Positions 9,211-18,678 of a stretch of DNA of 37,563 nucleotides are shown piece after piece (positions within the stretch are counted from its first letter, which is position 1; each line of letters starts with the position of its first letter). A program made the position numbers and the translations under genes. Origin of the DNA: Methanomicrobia archaeon (GTDB lineage Archaea; Halobacteriota; Bog-38; Methanoflorentales; Methanoflorentaceae); NCBI GenBank assembly GCA_015661395.1, contig JACWML010000017.1:1-37563 (forward strand), written 5' to 3'. A model generated the notes under the pieces. It was not told the DNA's origin. It was given only the letters and a program-made list of their open reading frames with translations, and ran no database searches.

Positions 9211-9469
9211 CGTAGCGCGGGAGGGCGCGCTGCCTGCACGGACGTCACGCATTCTATGCGATTAACTAGGGAGCTGAGGCGCCGCGTATGCAACGAGTGA
9301 GGACGCAGATCCGCTGCTCGCGGATTAACGTGCTGTTGTAGGTCCACGCGCGAAACGTGTCATGCTGCTTAGTTCAGCGCGATCGCGAACCGATCGTGAG
9401 CTCAGGTCAGATAAATAGAAACGTTTATGATGCTGAACCTTGTCTTTTTTTTATCCTAATTTCACGCTC

Positions 9470-9487
9470 TGTGGCGAAAGCGCCACA
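9470..9487 (+). promoter_or_regulatory. Perfect 7-bp hairpin directly upstream of the HEAT gene start codon
   Basis: TGTGGCG-AAAG-CGCCACA at 9470-9487, two nt before the ATG at 9490; preceded by a T8 run at ~9445. Confidence 0.55.
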
Positions 9488-9489
9488 CT

Positions 9490-10899
9490 ATGGCGGAGTT
9501 GTTTCACAAGGCGATTCAGATGAATAACGACAGCAACGTAGAAAGCCTCATTGCGGACTTAGGAAGTTCGGAATGGAATACGAGGAGCGAGGCCGTACGC
9601 GCGCTCCGCAAGCTCGGCGACAAGCGCGCCGTCGAGCCTGTCATCAGCATGTTGAACGACGAAAATAAGGTGGTGCGCAAATACGCGGCATACACGCTCG
9701 ACAAACTCGGCGACACGCGTGCCGTTGAGCCGCTTATCACCGCGCTGAGCGACGAGAGCACGAGCGTGCGAAGCATGGCCGCCCAGTCGCTCGGCCACCT
9801 GGGCGATACACGCGCCGTGGAGTCGCTTCTCAACGTCTTGCAGCACGACGAGGAATGGCTCGTGCGCGACGCAGCGGCGCACGCGCTCAGCCACCTCGGT
9901 GACAAGCGTGCCGTCGAGCCCCTCATCGCCGCCATCGGCGACGAGCACTGGTTCGTTCGTGAGGCGGCCGTGCGCGCCGTAAGCAAATTGGACGACCAGC
10001 GCGCCCTTGAACCGCTGATTTCCGAAGCCTTTGACGACGAGCACTGGTTCGTTCGTGAGGCGGCAGTGCAATCGCTCGCTTTACTGCACGACCCGCGCGC
10101 GGTTGAAGCGCTCATCACGATCGTTACGAGTCCAAAAAGTGAGGAGGGGCGGGGCAGCCCCGGCGACATATACGTTCGAAAGGCGGCGACGCAGGGCCTG
10201 GGTCAGCTCCATGACAAGCGCGCGATTGAGCCGCTCATCGTCGCGCTCACCGACGAGTACCGCGTGGTTCGCGAGGAGGCGGCCCGTGGCCTCGGTCAGC
10301 TCCGTGATAAGCGCCCCGTTACTCGCCTCACCCGCGCGTTGGATGACGAAGATTGGATCGTGCGCGAGGCTGCCGCCCGCAGTCTCGGCCAAATTGGTGA
10401 CGACCGCGCCGAAGACGCCCTCTATGACACCGTTATGGGTAACCGGCCGTGGATCCGCGACTTAGATGATGAAGACAAGTACGTGCGCAAGGCGGCGACG
10501 CACGCGCTCTGGAAGCTCGGCGACATGCGCGCCCTCGACGGGCTGATCGATAACTTAAAGAACGAGGATCGCTTTGTTCGCAAAGCCGCAGCCGAAACGC
10601 TTGGCCAGCTCGGCGATGAGCGTGCCGTAGATGCACTCATTGATGCTCTCGCCAATTCGGAAAGCGCTGACCGGGCGCACGCCGCAGACGCATTGGGAAA
10701 GATCGGCGATACGCTGGCCGTTGAGTCTCTGATCCGCGCCTTGGGCGACAATAATGCAGTCGTACGCAAGTACGCCGCGTACGCCCTTGGTCAACTCAAC
10801 GATCCGCGGGCGACCCCTCCACTCACCCGGGCTTCAAAGGATGCAGACATGGACGTACGAGATTCCGCTGCTCACGCATTGTGGCGGCTTCAATGTTGA
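9490..10899 (+). CDS. HEAT-repeat protein (PBS-lyase/E-Z type), about 14 repeats
   Basis: Repeating ~31-aa unit such as LGDKRAVEPLIxALxDExxxVRxAAAxALGxL throughout the ORF. Confidence 0.93.
   Translation: MAELFHKAIQMNNDSNVESLIADLGSSEWNTRSEAVRALRKLGDKRAVEPVISMLNDENKVVRKYAAYTLDKLGDTRAVEPLITALSDESTSVRSMAAQSLGHLGDTRAVESLLNVLQHDEEWLVRDAAAHALSHLGDKRAVEPLIAAIGDEHWFVREAAVRAVSKLDDQRALEPLISEAFDDEHWFVREAAVQSLALLHDPRAVEALITIVTSPKSEEGRGSPGDIYVRKAATQGLGQLHDKRAIEPLIVALTDEYRVVREEAARGLGQLRDKRPVTRLTRALDDEDWIVREAAARSLGQIGDDRAEDALYDTVMGNRPWIRDLDDEDKYVRKAATHALWKLGDMRALDGLIDNLKNEDRFVRKAAAETLGQLGDERAVDALIDALANSESADRAHAADALGKIGDTLAVESLIRALGDNNAVVRKYAAYALGQLNDPRATPPLTRASKDADMDVRDSAAHALWRLQC
9940..10065 (+). repeat. 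Identical 29-nt segment in two neighbouring HEAT repeats (gacgagcactggttcgttcgtgaggcggc)
   Basis: The string occurs near 9940 and again near 10037, encoding DEHWFVREAA both times; surrounding bases differ. Confidence 0.85.
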
Positions 10900-11158
10900 G
10901 CCTATCTGCCAGCGCTCTTGATTCGTAAACGACCACGCACCGAACAACGCGGCCTCTCGCAATGGCCCAGTCAGACCGTCGAGGCAGATGCCAGCGCACG
11001 TTTGGCATGAGGCTCGCCTTCGGTGCGAGCGAGCGCGGAGCGGAAGTGGCGCGCAAGGACTCACCTAAAAAATAAGGTTACGCAAAATCGTGGTGGTGAA
11101 GCGTGACTAACCGTTGTCGAGACCGTGCTCGATACAGCTGCATGTCCGTTCGTTTCTC

Positions 11159-11668
11159 TCAGCTCGCGACCGCGCGCATCCCCTGATCGAGGGCAGCCAC
11201 AAAATTCTGGACCGTTTGGATGTGTTTTCCCTTCACAACCTCTTTGGTTGTCGTATAGAACGTCGCAATCGGGGCTTTCCCAGTGAGCTCCTGCATATCC
11301 TGCAGCGTGGTCTTGTTCCCTGAAAAGTCGTAGGTGCAGAAGAACGCCGCGTTTTTAACTTTGCCAGCGTTTTTCGCCACATACGTCCTGAGGGCACTGG
11401 CCATCGTATACGCCCACACGGGACCCCCGAGTATCACTAGGTCGTACGACGAGGGATCATACATCGTCGGCTTGATCTGAACCTGTTTCTTCTCTGCCGC
11501 CTCTAGGTGGGAGAGCTTGTAGCCTGCAGTGCCAGCACGATTGGTGGGATCAACGAGTTCCTCCAAGTCACATTTGAACGACGTTTGTTGTCCAATGGTG
11601 CTCATAACCGTTCTCGCAACCTTTCTTGCCGTTCCGGTTCTTGAATAGAATGCGATTAGGCACTTCAT
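11159..11668 (-). CDS. Flavodoxin-family protein
   Basis: MKCLIAFYSRTGTARKVARTV (FMN phosphate-binding loop), YDLVILGGPVWAYTMASALRTYV. Confidence 0.9.
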   Translation of the reverse strand: MKCLIAFYSRTGTARKVARTVMSTIGQQTSFKCDLEELVDPTNRAGTAGYKLSHLEAAEKKQVQIKPTMYDPSSYDLVILGGPVWAYTMASALRTYVAKNAGKVKNAAFFCTYDFSGNKTTLQDMQELTGKAPIATFYTTTKEVVKGKHIQTVQNFVAALDQGMRAVAS

Positions 11669-11923
11669 ATGTCTAGACGGTGCGTGAAATCCTATTTAAC
11701 TTTTTCGAGAACAAGCTCATTCCTACCACTCACTGCTCCGCCGTCACCAGCAGCCTAACCTGCGATTACGACTGGAACAGCCGCGGCTGGAGCACAACAG
11801 CGACACGTCACGCAAGGCCACACGTCGTGGAGATCCCGCCTTCACCGACCGAGGTGCTAGTTCTTCGCGATCCTTCTCTGTGGTGCCCCCTGTCGCGTTC
11901 TATCGCGGATACGGGGGTCAATG

Positions 11924-12454
11924 CTACACCAACAACGCCTTTCGCACTTCCCGCTCGTTTTCCCTGGTCGTGAGCACTTCCACAAGGTCGAGGGCAAAGT
12001 CCATGGCGGTTCCCGGACCCTGGCTTGTGATGATCTTGCCCTGCCGCACCACACGCTCTTCTTCTACGCGCTGCGCGCCCGGGATTTCGAGCCCTGGATA
12101 ACACGTCGCTGTCGCCCCCTCCATAATACCCGCGACGCCGAGCACGTGCGGCGCAGCACAAATCGCGGCGACGTATTTGCCGGCTTCGTATGCCGCGCGT
12201 ATGAGCCTGAGAACGCGTTGATCGCGTTCGAGGTTGAGGTAACCGGGGTTCCCTCCAGGAAGGACAAGGGCGTCGTACGCCTTGACGTCGTCGATAGAGA
12301 TGTCAGACATTAGTTTGATCCCGTGCCCACCCACGATGGGCGGATCCGCAATGCCGGCAAGGAGAACTGAGATGCCAGCGCGTCGGAGCACGTCAACGAT
12401 GGTGACCGCCTCGAGTTCCTCAAACCCGGGGGCAAGGAGGACAACTACGTTCAT
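11924..12454 (-). CDS. DJ-1/PfpI family protein
   Basis: MNVVVLLAPGFEELEAVTIVDVLRRAG..., ALVLPGGNPGYLNL, AAICAAPHVLGVAGI (nucleophile Cys elbow), GPGTAMDFALDLVEVL. Confidence 0.93.
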   Translation of the reverse strand: MNVVVLLAPGFEELEAVTIVDVLRRAGISVLLAGIADPPIVGGHGIKLMSDISIDDVKAYDALVLPGGNPGYLNLERDQRVLRLIRAAYEAGKYVAAICAAPHVLGVAGIMEGATATCYPGLEIPGAQRVEEERVVRQGKIITSQGPGTAMDFALDLVEVLTTRENEREVRKALLV

Positions 12455-12706
12455 ACGTCTAGCTGAGGCCTCCAAGCTCTTAAGCGTTTTCGACGCTTGT
12501 ACGGCTCTCGCACAGCCTCGTTACGCCTGGCGCGGGTCAACGGCGATAGCTGCCAAGCGCAATCAAATTGAAAAGGGGCGAGCGGCTAACGGGTCAAGCA
12601 TGCGCGCCGTTTCACGGCGATTTCTTTCGTGCACATGAAGATAGCTCGTGACGATATGGTGCTTTACCCGCTTGCGTTGCTCGCACGCATACGGGTATTT
12701 CGTGCC

Positions 12707-12748
12707 GACCAAATGATATAAAGGACTGACCAAATGATATAAAGGACT
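12707..12748 (+). repeat. Perfect tandem duplication of a 21-bp TATA-like element upstream of the TIGR04076-like gene
   Basis: gaccaaatgatataaaggact twice (12707-12727, 12728-12748); contains atataaa; second copy ends ~28 nt before ATG 12776. Confidence 0.8.
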
Positions 12749-12775
12749 GGTGCGATTCTCTCTTGAGGTAATGCG

Positions 12776-13075
12776 ATGCTCGAACTTACCGTGCACGAGA
12801 TTCGAGGGATATGCCCGGTACATTCCACTGGGGACCGTATCATGGTTGACGGGCCCAGCATTGTGGTGGCAGAAAGCGACGCACTCTGTACCCACGCGCT
12901 CTCGACCCTCCTCCATTATACGACGATCCTCGAACACACGTGGTGCCCCGTTGCGCTCGGCTTGACGACGCCTAAAGACCCCGCGCACGCCTACATGCAG
13001 TGCGTCGATCCCGGGCCGCCGTACACGGAAGGGGGCACGGTTATCTTCCGGTGCCGTAAAATAGTGCGAGAGTAG
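12776..13075 (+). CDS. TIGR04076-family-like small protein
   Basis: MLELTVHEIRGICPVHSTGDRIMVDGPSIV...TWCPVALGLTTPKDPAHAYMQCVDPGPPYTEGGTVIFRCRK; family pattern recognised by eye. Confidence 0.7.
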   Translation: MLELTVHEIRGICPVHSTGDRIMVDGPSIVVAESDALCTHALSTLLHYTTILEHTWCPVALGLTTPKDPAHAYMQCVDPGPPYTEGGTVIFRCRKIVRE

Positions 13076-13105
13076 AGCGGCCGAACACAGCGATAACCGC
13101 CGGTG

Positions 13106-13330
13106 TCACTTTTCCTTAACGTTTCGCGCTGTCGACTGCAAGATCCACTGTTTGCGCCAGAAGTACACCAGCATCGCGATGACGGTTACCACGCTAACAA
13201 GCCAGAACGCGCTAACAAGCCAGAACGCAGGATACCCCCACGGGGAAGTCACCTCTGGCTCCCTGAAGTTCATGCCATAGAGGCCCGCAAAAAACGCGGC
13301 AAGGGCCTATGTAGAAAGGCGAACGTATAC
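13106..13330 (-). pseudogene. corA: C-terminal remnant of a CorA-type Mg2+ transporter
   Basis: Reverse strand ALAAFFAGLYGMNFREPEVTSPWGYPAFWLVSAFWLVSVVTVIAMLVYFWRKQWILQSTARNVKEK*: CorA YGMNF signature, TM2 and basic tail. In-frame TAG immediately upstream; remainder of the gene absent, acs begins at ~13388. Confidence 0.85.
13193..13228. repeat. 18-bp perfect tandem duplication inside the corA remnant
   Basis: gctaacaagccagaacgc x2; duplicates AFWLVS in the TM2 segment. Confidence 0.85.
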
Positions 13331-13387
13331 AGTGCGTGTGAATGATGATGTAAACGTCATCCAACTCATCAAACGGTCAAACAGGTG

Positions 13388-15304
13388 ATGGTTATCGAAG
13401 AGGAGGAGACAACCTCAGTCCTTCTGCACGAGAGACGGGTGTTTCGCCCGAGCGCAGCGGTCGTCGAGGCGGCGCGCGTGAAAGACTGGGAAGCGGAACT
13501 GACGGCAGGGCAGGACATCGAGGCGTACTGGGCGGCGAAGGCGGGGCAGTTTGAGTGGTTCGCGCCGTGGACACAGGTCCTTGACTCACGCGACGCGCCG
13601 TTTTACAAGTGGTTCGTTGGCGGCAGGACAAATATCACGCACAACGCAGTGGATCGGCACCTTTCCACCGAACGTCGCGACCGCGTCGCGCTCCTCTACG
13701 TTAACGAACGGGGAGAGGAATACAGGGTCACCTATGCCGAGCTCGCCAGCGAGGTGAACAAGATGGCGAACGCGCTTATGAAGCTCGGCGTGCGAAAAGG
13801 AGACCGTGTGGCGATGTACCTCCCGCCGTGCGTCGAGGCTGCCGTATCGATGCTTGCGTGCGCGAAGATCGGAGCCGTGCACAGCGTCGTGTATGCTGGC
13901 TTTAGCGTGCGAGCGTTGGCTGACCGGATTCACGACGCGAATGCCAAGGTCCTTATTACCGCTGACGGTACGTTCCGCCGAGGAAAGGTAATCGACCTAA
14001 AAAGCGTGGCAGATGAAGCTGTGGGCGCCAGCCCAAGCATCAAAACGACGGTGGTAGTGCGACACGCGGGCAACCCGGTGGTCTCTGGAACCATTGGGAG
14101 AGAGATGCTTTACGACGAGCTCATCGAAGGAGCAAACAGCGAATGTGCTGCTGAACCTATGGACGCGGAAGATGCGCTCTTTATCCTCTACACGTCCGGG
14201 AGCACGGGGATGCCAAAAGGCGTCGTTCACACGACCGGAGGCTATATGGTTGCGACGGCTACCACGTTACAAACCGTATTTGACATACACGACGATGATG
14301 TGTGGTGGTGCACTGCTGACGTCGGATGGATAACGGGTCATAGCTACTGCGTCTACGCGCCGTTGCTCGCCGGCACCACGAGCCTCATCTACGAGGGCGC
14401 GCCTGACTATCCCGAACCAGACGCGCTGTGGCGAGTGGTAGAACGCAACGCTGTGACGAAGTTTTATACGGCACCGACGACCATCCGCCACCTCATGCGT
14501 TTCGGGGAGAAATGGCCGCAGGGTTGCGACCTAAGCTCTCTCAAGATTCTCGGCTCGGTCGGAGAGCCGATCAACCCAGAGGCCTGGGTCTGGTACTACG
14601 AACACGTCGGAGGGTTGCGCTGTCCGATCATGGATACGTGGTGGCAGACGGAAACCGGCTGCTTCATGATTTCACCGCTCCCTGTATCGGCGCTCAAACC
14701 AGGGTCGGCGACGAAGCCTCTCCCCGGCATCGAAGCGGATGTCATGGACTTGGACGGGAAGCCCGTGCCGCCCGGGCGCGGCGGGCTGCTCGTTATAAAG
14801 ACGCCGTGGCCGTCCATGCTGCGGACGCTGTACAACAACCCTGACCGGTACAAGAAGACCTACTGGGAGCAGATCCCAGGGGGGATCTACGTGTCCGGGG
14901 ACATCGCACGCAAAGACGAAGACGGCTACTTCTGGATACAAGGGCGGGCCGACGACGTCCTGAAGATCGCCGGGCACCGCATCGGCACCAGCGAGATCGA
15001 ATCAGCGTTTGTGAGCCACCCTGCGGTGTCGGAGGCAGCCGTGATCGGCACACCCGACCCGATCAGAGGGGAGGTCATAAAGGCGTTTATCATCCTCAAA
15101 GAGGGATACGCGGAGACCCCAGAGCTCGTCAAGGAGCTTAGAAAGCACGTACGGCACGAGCTCGGGCCCATTGCCGTTATAGGAGCGATCGTCTTTACCG
15201 CCACGCTCCCGAAGACGCGCAGCGGGAAGATCATGCGAAGGGTGCTCAAGGCGCGAGAACTCGGGATCGACGTAGGCGACGTGTCGACGCTCATTGAAAC
15301 GTGA
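13388..15304 (+). CDS. acs: Acetyl-CoA synthetase (AMP-forming)
   Basis: [99 protein letters not shown]. Confidence 0.97.
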   Translation: MVIEEEETTSVLLHERRVFRPSAAVVEAARVKDWEAELTAGQDIEAYWAAKAGQFEWFAPWTQVLDSRDAPFYKWFVGGRTNITHNAVDRHLSTERRDRVALLYVNERGEEYRVTYAELASEVNKMANALMKLGVRKGDRVAMYLPPCVEAAVSMLACAKIGAVHSVVYAGFSVRALADRIHDANAKVLITADGTFRRGKVIDLKSVADEAVGASPSIKTTVVVRHAGNPVVSGTIGREMLYDELIEGANSECAAEPMDAEDALFILYTSGSTGMPKGVVHTTGGYMVATATTLQTVFDIHDDDVWWCTADVGWITGHSYCVYAPLLAGTTSLIYEGAPDYPEPDALWRVVERNAVTKFYTAPTTIRHLMRFGEKWPQGCDLSSLKILGSVGEPINPEAWVWYYEHVGGLRCPIMDTWWQTETGCFMISPLPVSALKPGSATKPLPGIEADVMDLDGKPVPPGRGGLLVIKTPWPSMLRTLYNNPDRYKKTYWEQIPGGIYVSGDIARKDEDGYFWIQGRADDVLKIAGHRIGTSEIESAFVSHPAVSEAAVIGTPDPIRGEVIKAFIILKEGYAETPELVKELRKHVRHELGPIAVIGAIVFTATLPKTRSGKIMRRVLKARELGIDVGDVSTLIET

Positions 15305-15502
15305 TGCATCCACGCTGCGGCGGCGAGCAGGGCTCCATCGCAGCCTCGTGGAGGCCAACGGATGGAGTATTTTTTCTAAAGACGGGCTTTCTTTAACCAC
15401 ACAGAAGCTCACGCGCCCTCGTCGCATCTGCAGCTGGAACCAAACACGTTTGTCGGTCTCGCGCGCAAGTATACCCGCCTTGAGAACGCCAGGAAACTTG
15501 AC

Positions 15503-15822
15503 ATGAAGGCCCATACGTTGGGAGCGGTGCTCACTGCGGCCATAGCAGCTGCGGTGCTAGTAAGTGGCTGCACGTCTTCCTTGCCGTTCAGCGCTACCCC
15601 CACCCCTAAGCCGCCAGACTTAAGCGCAGAGTATGGTGCCGCCTTCGGTCAGAGCGCTCGCGTGCCGCCGATAGGTTCACGCAAGTTAAGCCTAACATGT
15701 ATTCTGGCACCTATACGGCTGAGGAGTTGCTACGAAATGGCGCGGGCGTAGATACCTACGATATTAAGCAGTGTAGCACGCTTGCGAGGAGTGCTATGAA
15801 GGAGGCGAACACTTGCACGTAA
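15503..15822 (+). pseudogene. Small secreted lipoprotein with internal frameshift
   Basis: MKAHTLGAVLTAAIAAAVLVSGCTSSLPFSATPTPKPPDLSAEYGAAFGQSAR (lipobox VSGC), continuing in another frame as DRFTQVKPNMYSGTYTAEELLRNGAGVDTYDIKQCSTLARSAMKEANTCT*. Confidence 0.6.
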
Positions 15823-15830
15823 CGTCGTAT

Positions 15831-17219
15831 TCATTCTTCGTTATCACGCACAGACGTGCGGCAGACATCTAACTCGCGTCCTACGCCGACTGCGAGAAAC
15901 GTGAGGCGATTCCCAAACTCGTGGGGATCAAAAATACGCCGAGCGTCGACCACCGCTGGTGTCGCCATGAATTGAATGAAGTCGTCCGGTGTCAGCCGCT
16001 TGAACTGCTCCCACTCGGTCAAAATGATACAACAGTGTGCTCCTGCAAGGCACGCTGAAGTTGAGGGTGGATAATCAAGCTCTTCAAAGCCGGGTAAACT
16101 CACCTGCTTGACCACGGGATCGAACGCGCTGACGTGCGCGCCCGCCTTCAAGAGTGTGCGGGCAACTGTGAGAGATTGGGCCTCGCGCAGGTCATCGGTA
16201 TCGGGCTTGAAAGCGAGGCCGAGGAGGGCCACTTTCTTGTCCCGTGGTTCCCCGAGCGTTGAGAGGGCAAGCTGGGCGACGTGGAAGGCTTGCGCTTTAT
16301 TTACCGCCAGCGTGGCCCTCAGCAAAGGCGCTGAATAGCCCTGTTCCTCAGCGAACTTGCATAACGCTTTTGTATCCTTGGGCAGGCACGAGCCGCCAAA
16401 CCCCGCCCCGGCGTTGAGGAATCTGGGGTTGATCCTCTCGTCCAGTCCCACGCCTGCCATCACCTTGGATACATCGACGCCTGGAACCCCCTCACAAATA
16501 CGTGCCATTTCATTTGCATAGGAAATCTTCATCGCAAGAAAGGTGTTGCTCGCATATTTGACCATCTCTGCCGATTCGAGACTCATCGTGAGTATGGGAA
16601 TAGCCGGGTCATAAAAACCCTCAAACAGATTTGCCAGCTGTTGGCCTGACCGCGTATCGTATTCTCCAATTATCACACGATCGGGGTGCAACGTATCCCG
16701 AATTGCCGACCCCTGCCGGAGAAATTCCGGATTCGTGCACAGGCCAAAATCACTCCCTGCAACGAGTCCCGAGGCTTCTTCGAGAGCGACCTTGACAGGG
16801 CCTCGCACCGTCCCGGGCGTTACGGTGCTCTTGACCACAACGAGGTGGTAGGCGTTCTTCCGTTTTAACGCGCGCCCGATGTCCTCGCTCGCACTGATGA
16901 CGTAACGCAGGTCGATCGTTCCGTCAGCTCTCTCTGGCGTACCCACGGTGAGAAACGTGACCTCGGTTTGACGCACTGCTTCAGAACGACTAATCTCAGC
17001 GCGCAAGTGTCCCGATTCGATGCTTGTTCGTACCGCTTCATCGAGTCCTGGTTCGTGAAAGGGGGCTCGCTTGGCATTGATGGAGTGCACCTTATCTTCG
17101 CTGCGCGTGGAGGCGATAACATCGTAGCCCCTCGACGCAAAGCAAACGGCCGTGCTTAGGCCAACGTACCCGGTTCCGACGATCGATATGCGCTGCACTG
17201 CGTTTTCGTGTGCAGTCAT
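15831..17219 (-). CDS. UDP-glucose/GDP-mannose dehydrogenase family (UDP-glucose 6-dehydrogenase-like)
   Basis: RISIVGTGYVGLSTAVCFASRGYDV, FLTVGTPERADGTIDL, VVVKSTVTPGTVRG, NPEFLRQGSAI, GAGFGGSCLPKDTKAL (catalytic Cys), LGLAFKPDTDDLREAQSL. Confidence 0.96.
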   Translation of the reverse strand: MTAHENAVQRISIVGTGYVGLSTAVCFASRGYDVIASTRSEDKVHSINAKRAPFHEPGLDEAVRTSIESGHLRAEISRSEAVRQTEVTFLTVGTPERADGTIDLRYVISASEDIGRALKRKNAYHLVVVKSTVTPGTVRGPVKVALEEASGLVAGSDFGLCTNPEFLRQGSAIRDTLHPDRVIIGEYDTRSGQQLANLFEGFYDPAIPILTMSLESAEMVKYASNTFLAMKISYANEMARICEGVPGVDVSKVMAGVGLDERINPRFLNAGAGFGGSCLPKDTKALCKFAEEQGYSAPLLRATLAVNKAQAFHVAQLALSTLGEPRDKKVALLGLAFKPDTDDLREAQSLTVARTLLKAGAHVSAFDPVVKQVSLPGFEELDYPPSTSACLAGAHCCIILTEWEQFKRLTPDDFIQFMATPAVVDARRIFDPHEFGNRLTFLAVGVGRELDVCRTSVRDNEE

Positions 17220-17836
17220 TCATTAAAAAGTTACGTTTGGCGACGCCAGATTTCCTTTGAAGGCAGGAAAAAAGAGTTATCGTCCGATGCACGCGCGGTA
17301 GGTTTGCTCCTCAAGGTGACATAAGGGGAGTACTGCACGATACGAAGCGTCTCTTTTTTCTGCAGATATAGACTCGTGTTTTGTTCTTTGAGGGGGGCTT
17401 GGCATCCGGCAAGACGATCAGCGCAAGTAATGATGTCGCTCCTCCGAGATAGAGTATCAACCTTTTATCGAAGCCGGTTGCACAACAAGTCAAAAAGTCG
17501 TTAACGGATTCATCCTGAGTAGTTCGCACTGCTGTGCGAAGCCGCAGCCATCACAAGATTTTTTAAAGTCGCTCTTAAAGTGGCCCCTCTAGTGGAATAG
17601 AGACGCTAGCGTTGCAGAACTCGGATTTCGATCACACTGGAGCTCAATTCGCTGATTGCATTGTGGCAAAAAGCATTCGCACCACGCAAGCCAGAAAACA
17701 ATCTATCGAACCGGACACGACGTGGTGCGGTCCATGCGCCCCACCCCACACAACTGCGTTGCACTGCTTATTTCTCGCACGCGTAACCCAGCTGATAAAG
17801 GAAAAAACCGATGACGAGTATATCAAGACGAATGAA

Positions 17837-18036
17837 TCAAGATCAATCTAGGGAATGGACAGACGGTCTTTGGCAGAGTTGACGAGAAGTGGTACGGCTA
17901 CAAAGCAAGCGACACGACAAACCCTGCGCTGGCTGCTCTTTTCTACGGCTATGATGAAACCAACGCGAGCTGGATTATAGCAACGGCTGCAAGTGATGGG
18001 GCGGCAACGACGCACACGGGCACGGCGTCATCTTGA
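17837..18036 (+). pseudogene. Unidentified coding remnant lacking a start
   Basis: Open frame IKINLGNGQTVFGRVDEKWYGYKASDTTNPALAALFYGYDETNASWIIATAASDGAATTHTGTASS* immediately after a stop codon; protein-like composition, no family recognised. Confidence 0.3.
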
Positions 18037-18166
18037 AGCGCGTGCTACGCAAGAAAAGCGCATCGTTCTGACCGAACGCAATTTAGCGACTGCAACTGCT
18101 ATACGGATCCTCGAGGGGTTGCTATCTTACTGCTATTTCAAATCCCACGTGCAGGTCTTGGATCTG

Positions 18167-18547
18167 TTATGAGCTTCCAAACGAGTAGGCATAATTTGAT
18201 TCCGCCCAGCCGTAAGCGTGGTGGAGGCTCATCCATGTCCGAATCTTCGCTATGATTAGATGGATGTGATTCCGCGCCCGCTCGGGTATCGCAACGTCGC
18301 ACGCCCTATCCTGCAGATACTGAAACGCCTCACTGCTGCGAGAGCACGTCTGTATGAGTTTTTCCGCGGCGTTCTCCGCATACGTGGCTTGTATATCGCT
18401 GAGCTCAAAGATGAGCTCATCCACTTCGGCCATATCGTGTAACATCGCACAGAAAGTGGCTAGCCCCTGAAATAACGGTTTGCCGAGAGCAGCGCGAAAG
18501 TAATGCGCGGAGCCTCGTTTCACAGCAGCTGACGCCTCAAATGGCAT
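18167..18547 (-). CDS. Hypothetical alpha-helical protein
   Basis: 126-aa ORF MPFEASAAVKRGSAHYFRAALGKPLFQGLATFCAMLHDMAEVDELIFELSDIQATYAENAAEKLIQTCSRSSEAFQYL...; plausible composition only. Confidence 0.45.
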   Translation of the reverse strand: MPFEASAAVKRGSAHYFRAALGKPLFQGLATFCAMLHDMAEVDELIFELSDIQATYAENAAEKLIQTCSRSSEAFQYLQDRACDVAIPERARNHIHLIIAKIRTWMSLHHAYGWAESNYAYSFGSS

Positions 18548-18678
18548 CCGTGACGCTCACCGCTTCATTCAAAGGTCGTGACAGCTTGCAGAATCAAGCA
18601 GCGCGACAAGCAGCGCGACAGCATCGCCAACGCGTGTTCGATCGCGTTGCTGCGCAGCTAAACACGCAGACAAAGGCC

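Noticed and set aside
9516-10169. Ser/Arg-rich reverse-strand ORFs opposite the HEAT gene (also 9559-10071, 10422-10769)
   Set aside because: Mirror the HEAT repeat periodicity in antisense; not independent genes.
9490-10899. Regular ~93-bp DNA periodicity considered as a CRISPR or satellite array
   Set aside because: It is a single open reading frame of HEAT units with variable third positions, not spaced identical repeats.
13103-13345. 80-aa + strand ORF with ANKPERANKPER repeat
   Set aside because: Explained by the 18-bp tandem duplication inside the corA remnant on the opposite strand.
17311-17529. 72-aa reverse-strand ORF with a hydrophobic stretch
   Set aside because: Short, no homology recognised, no convincing start context.
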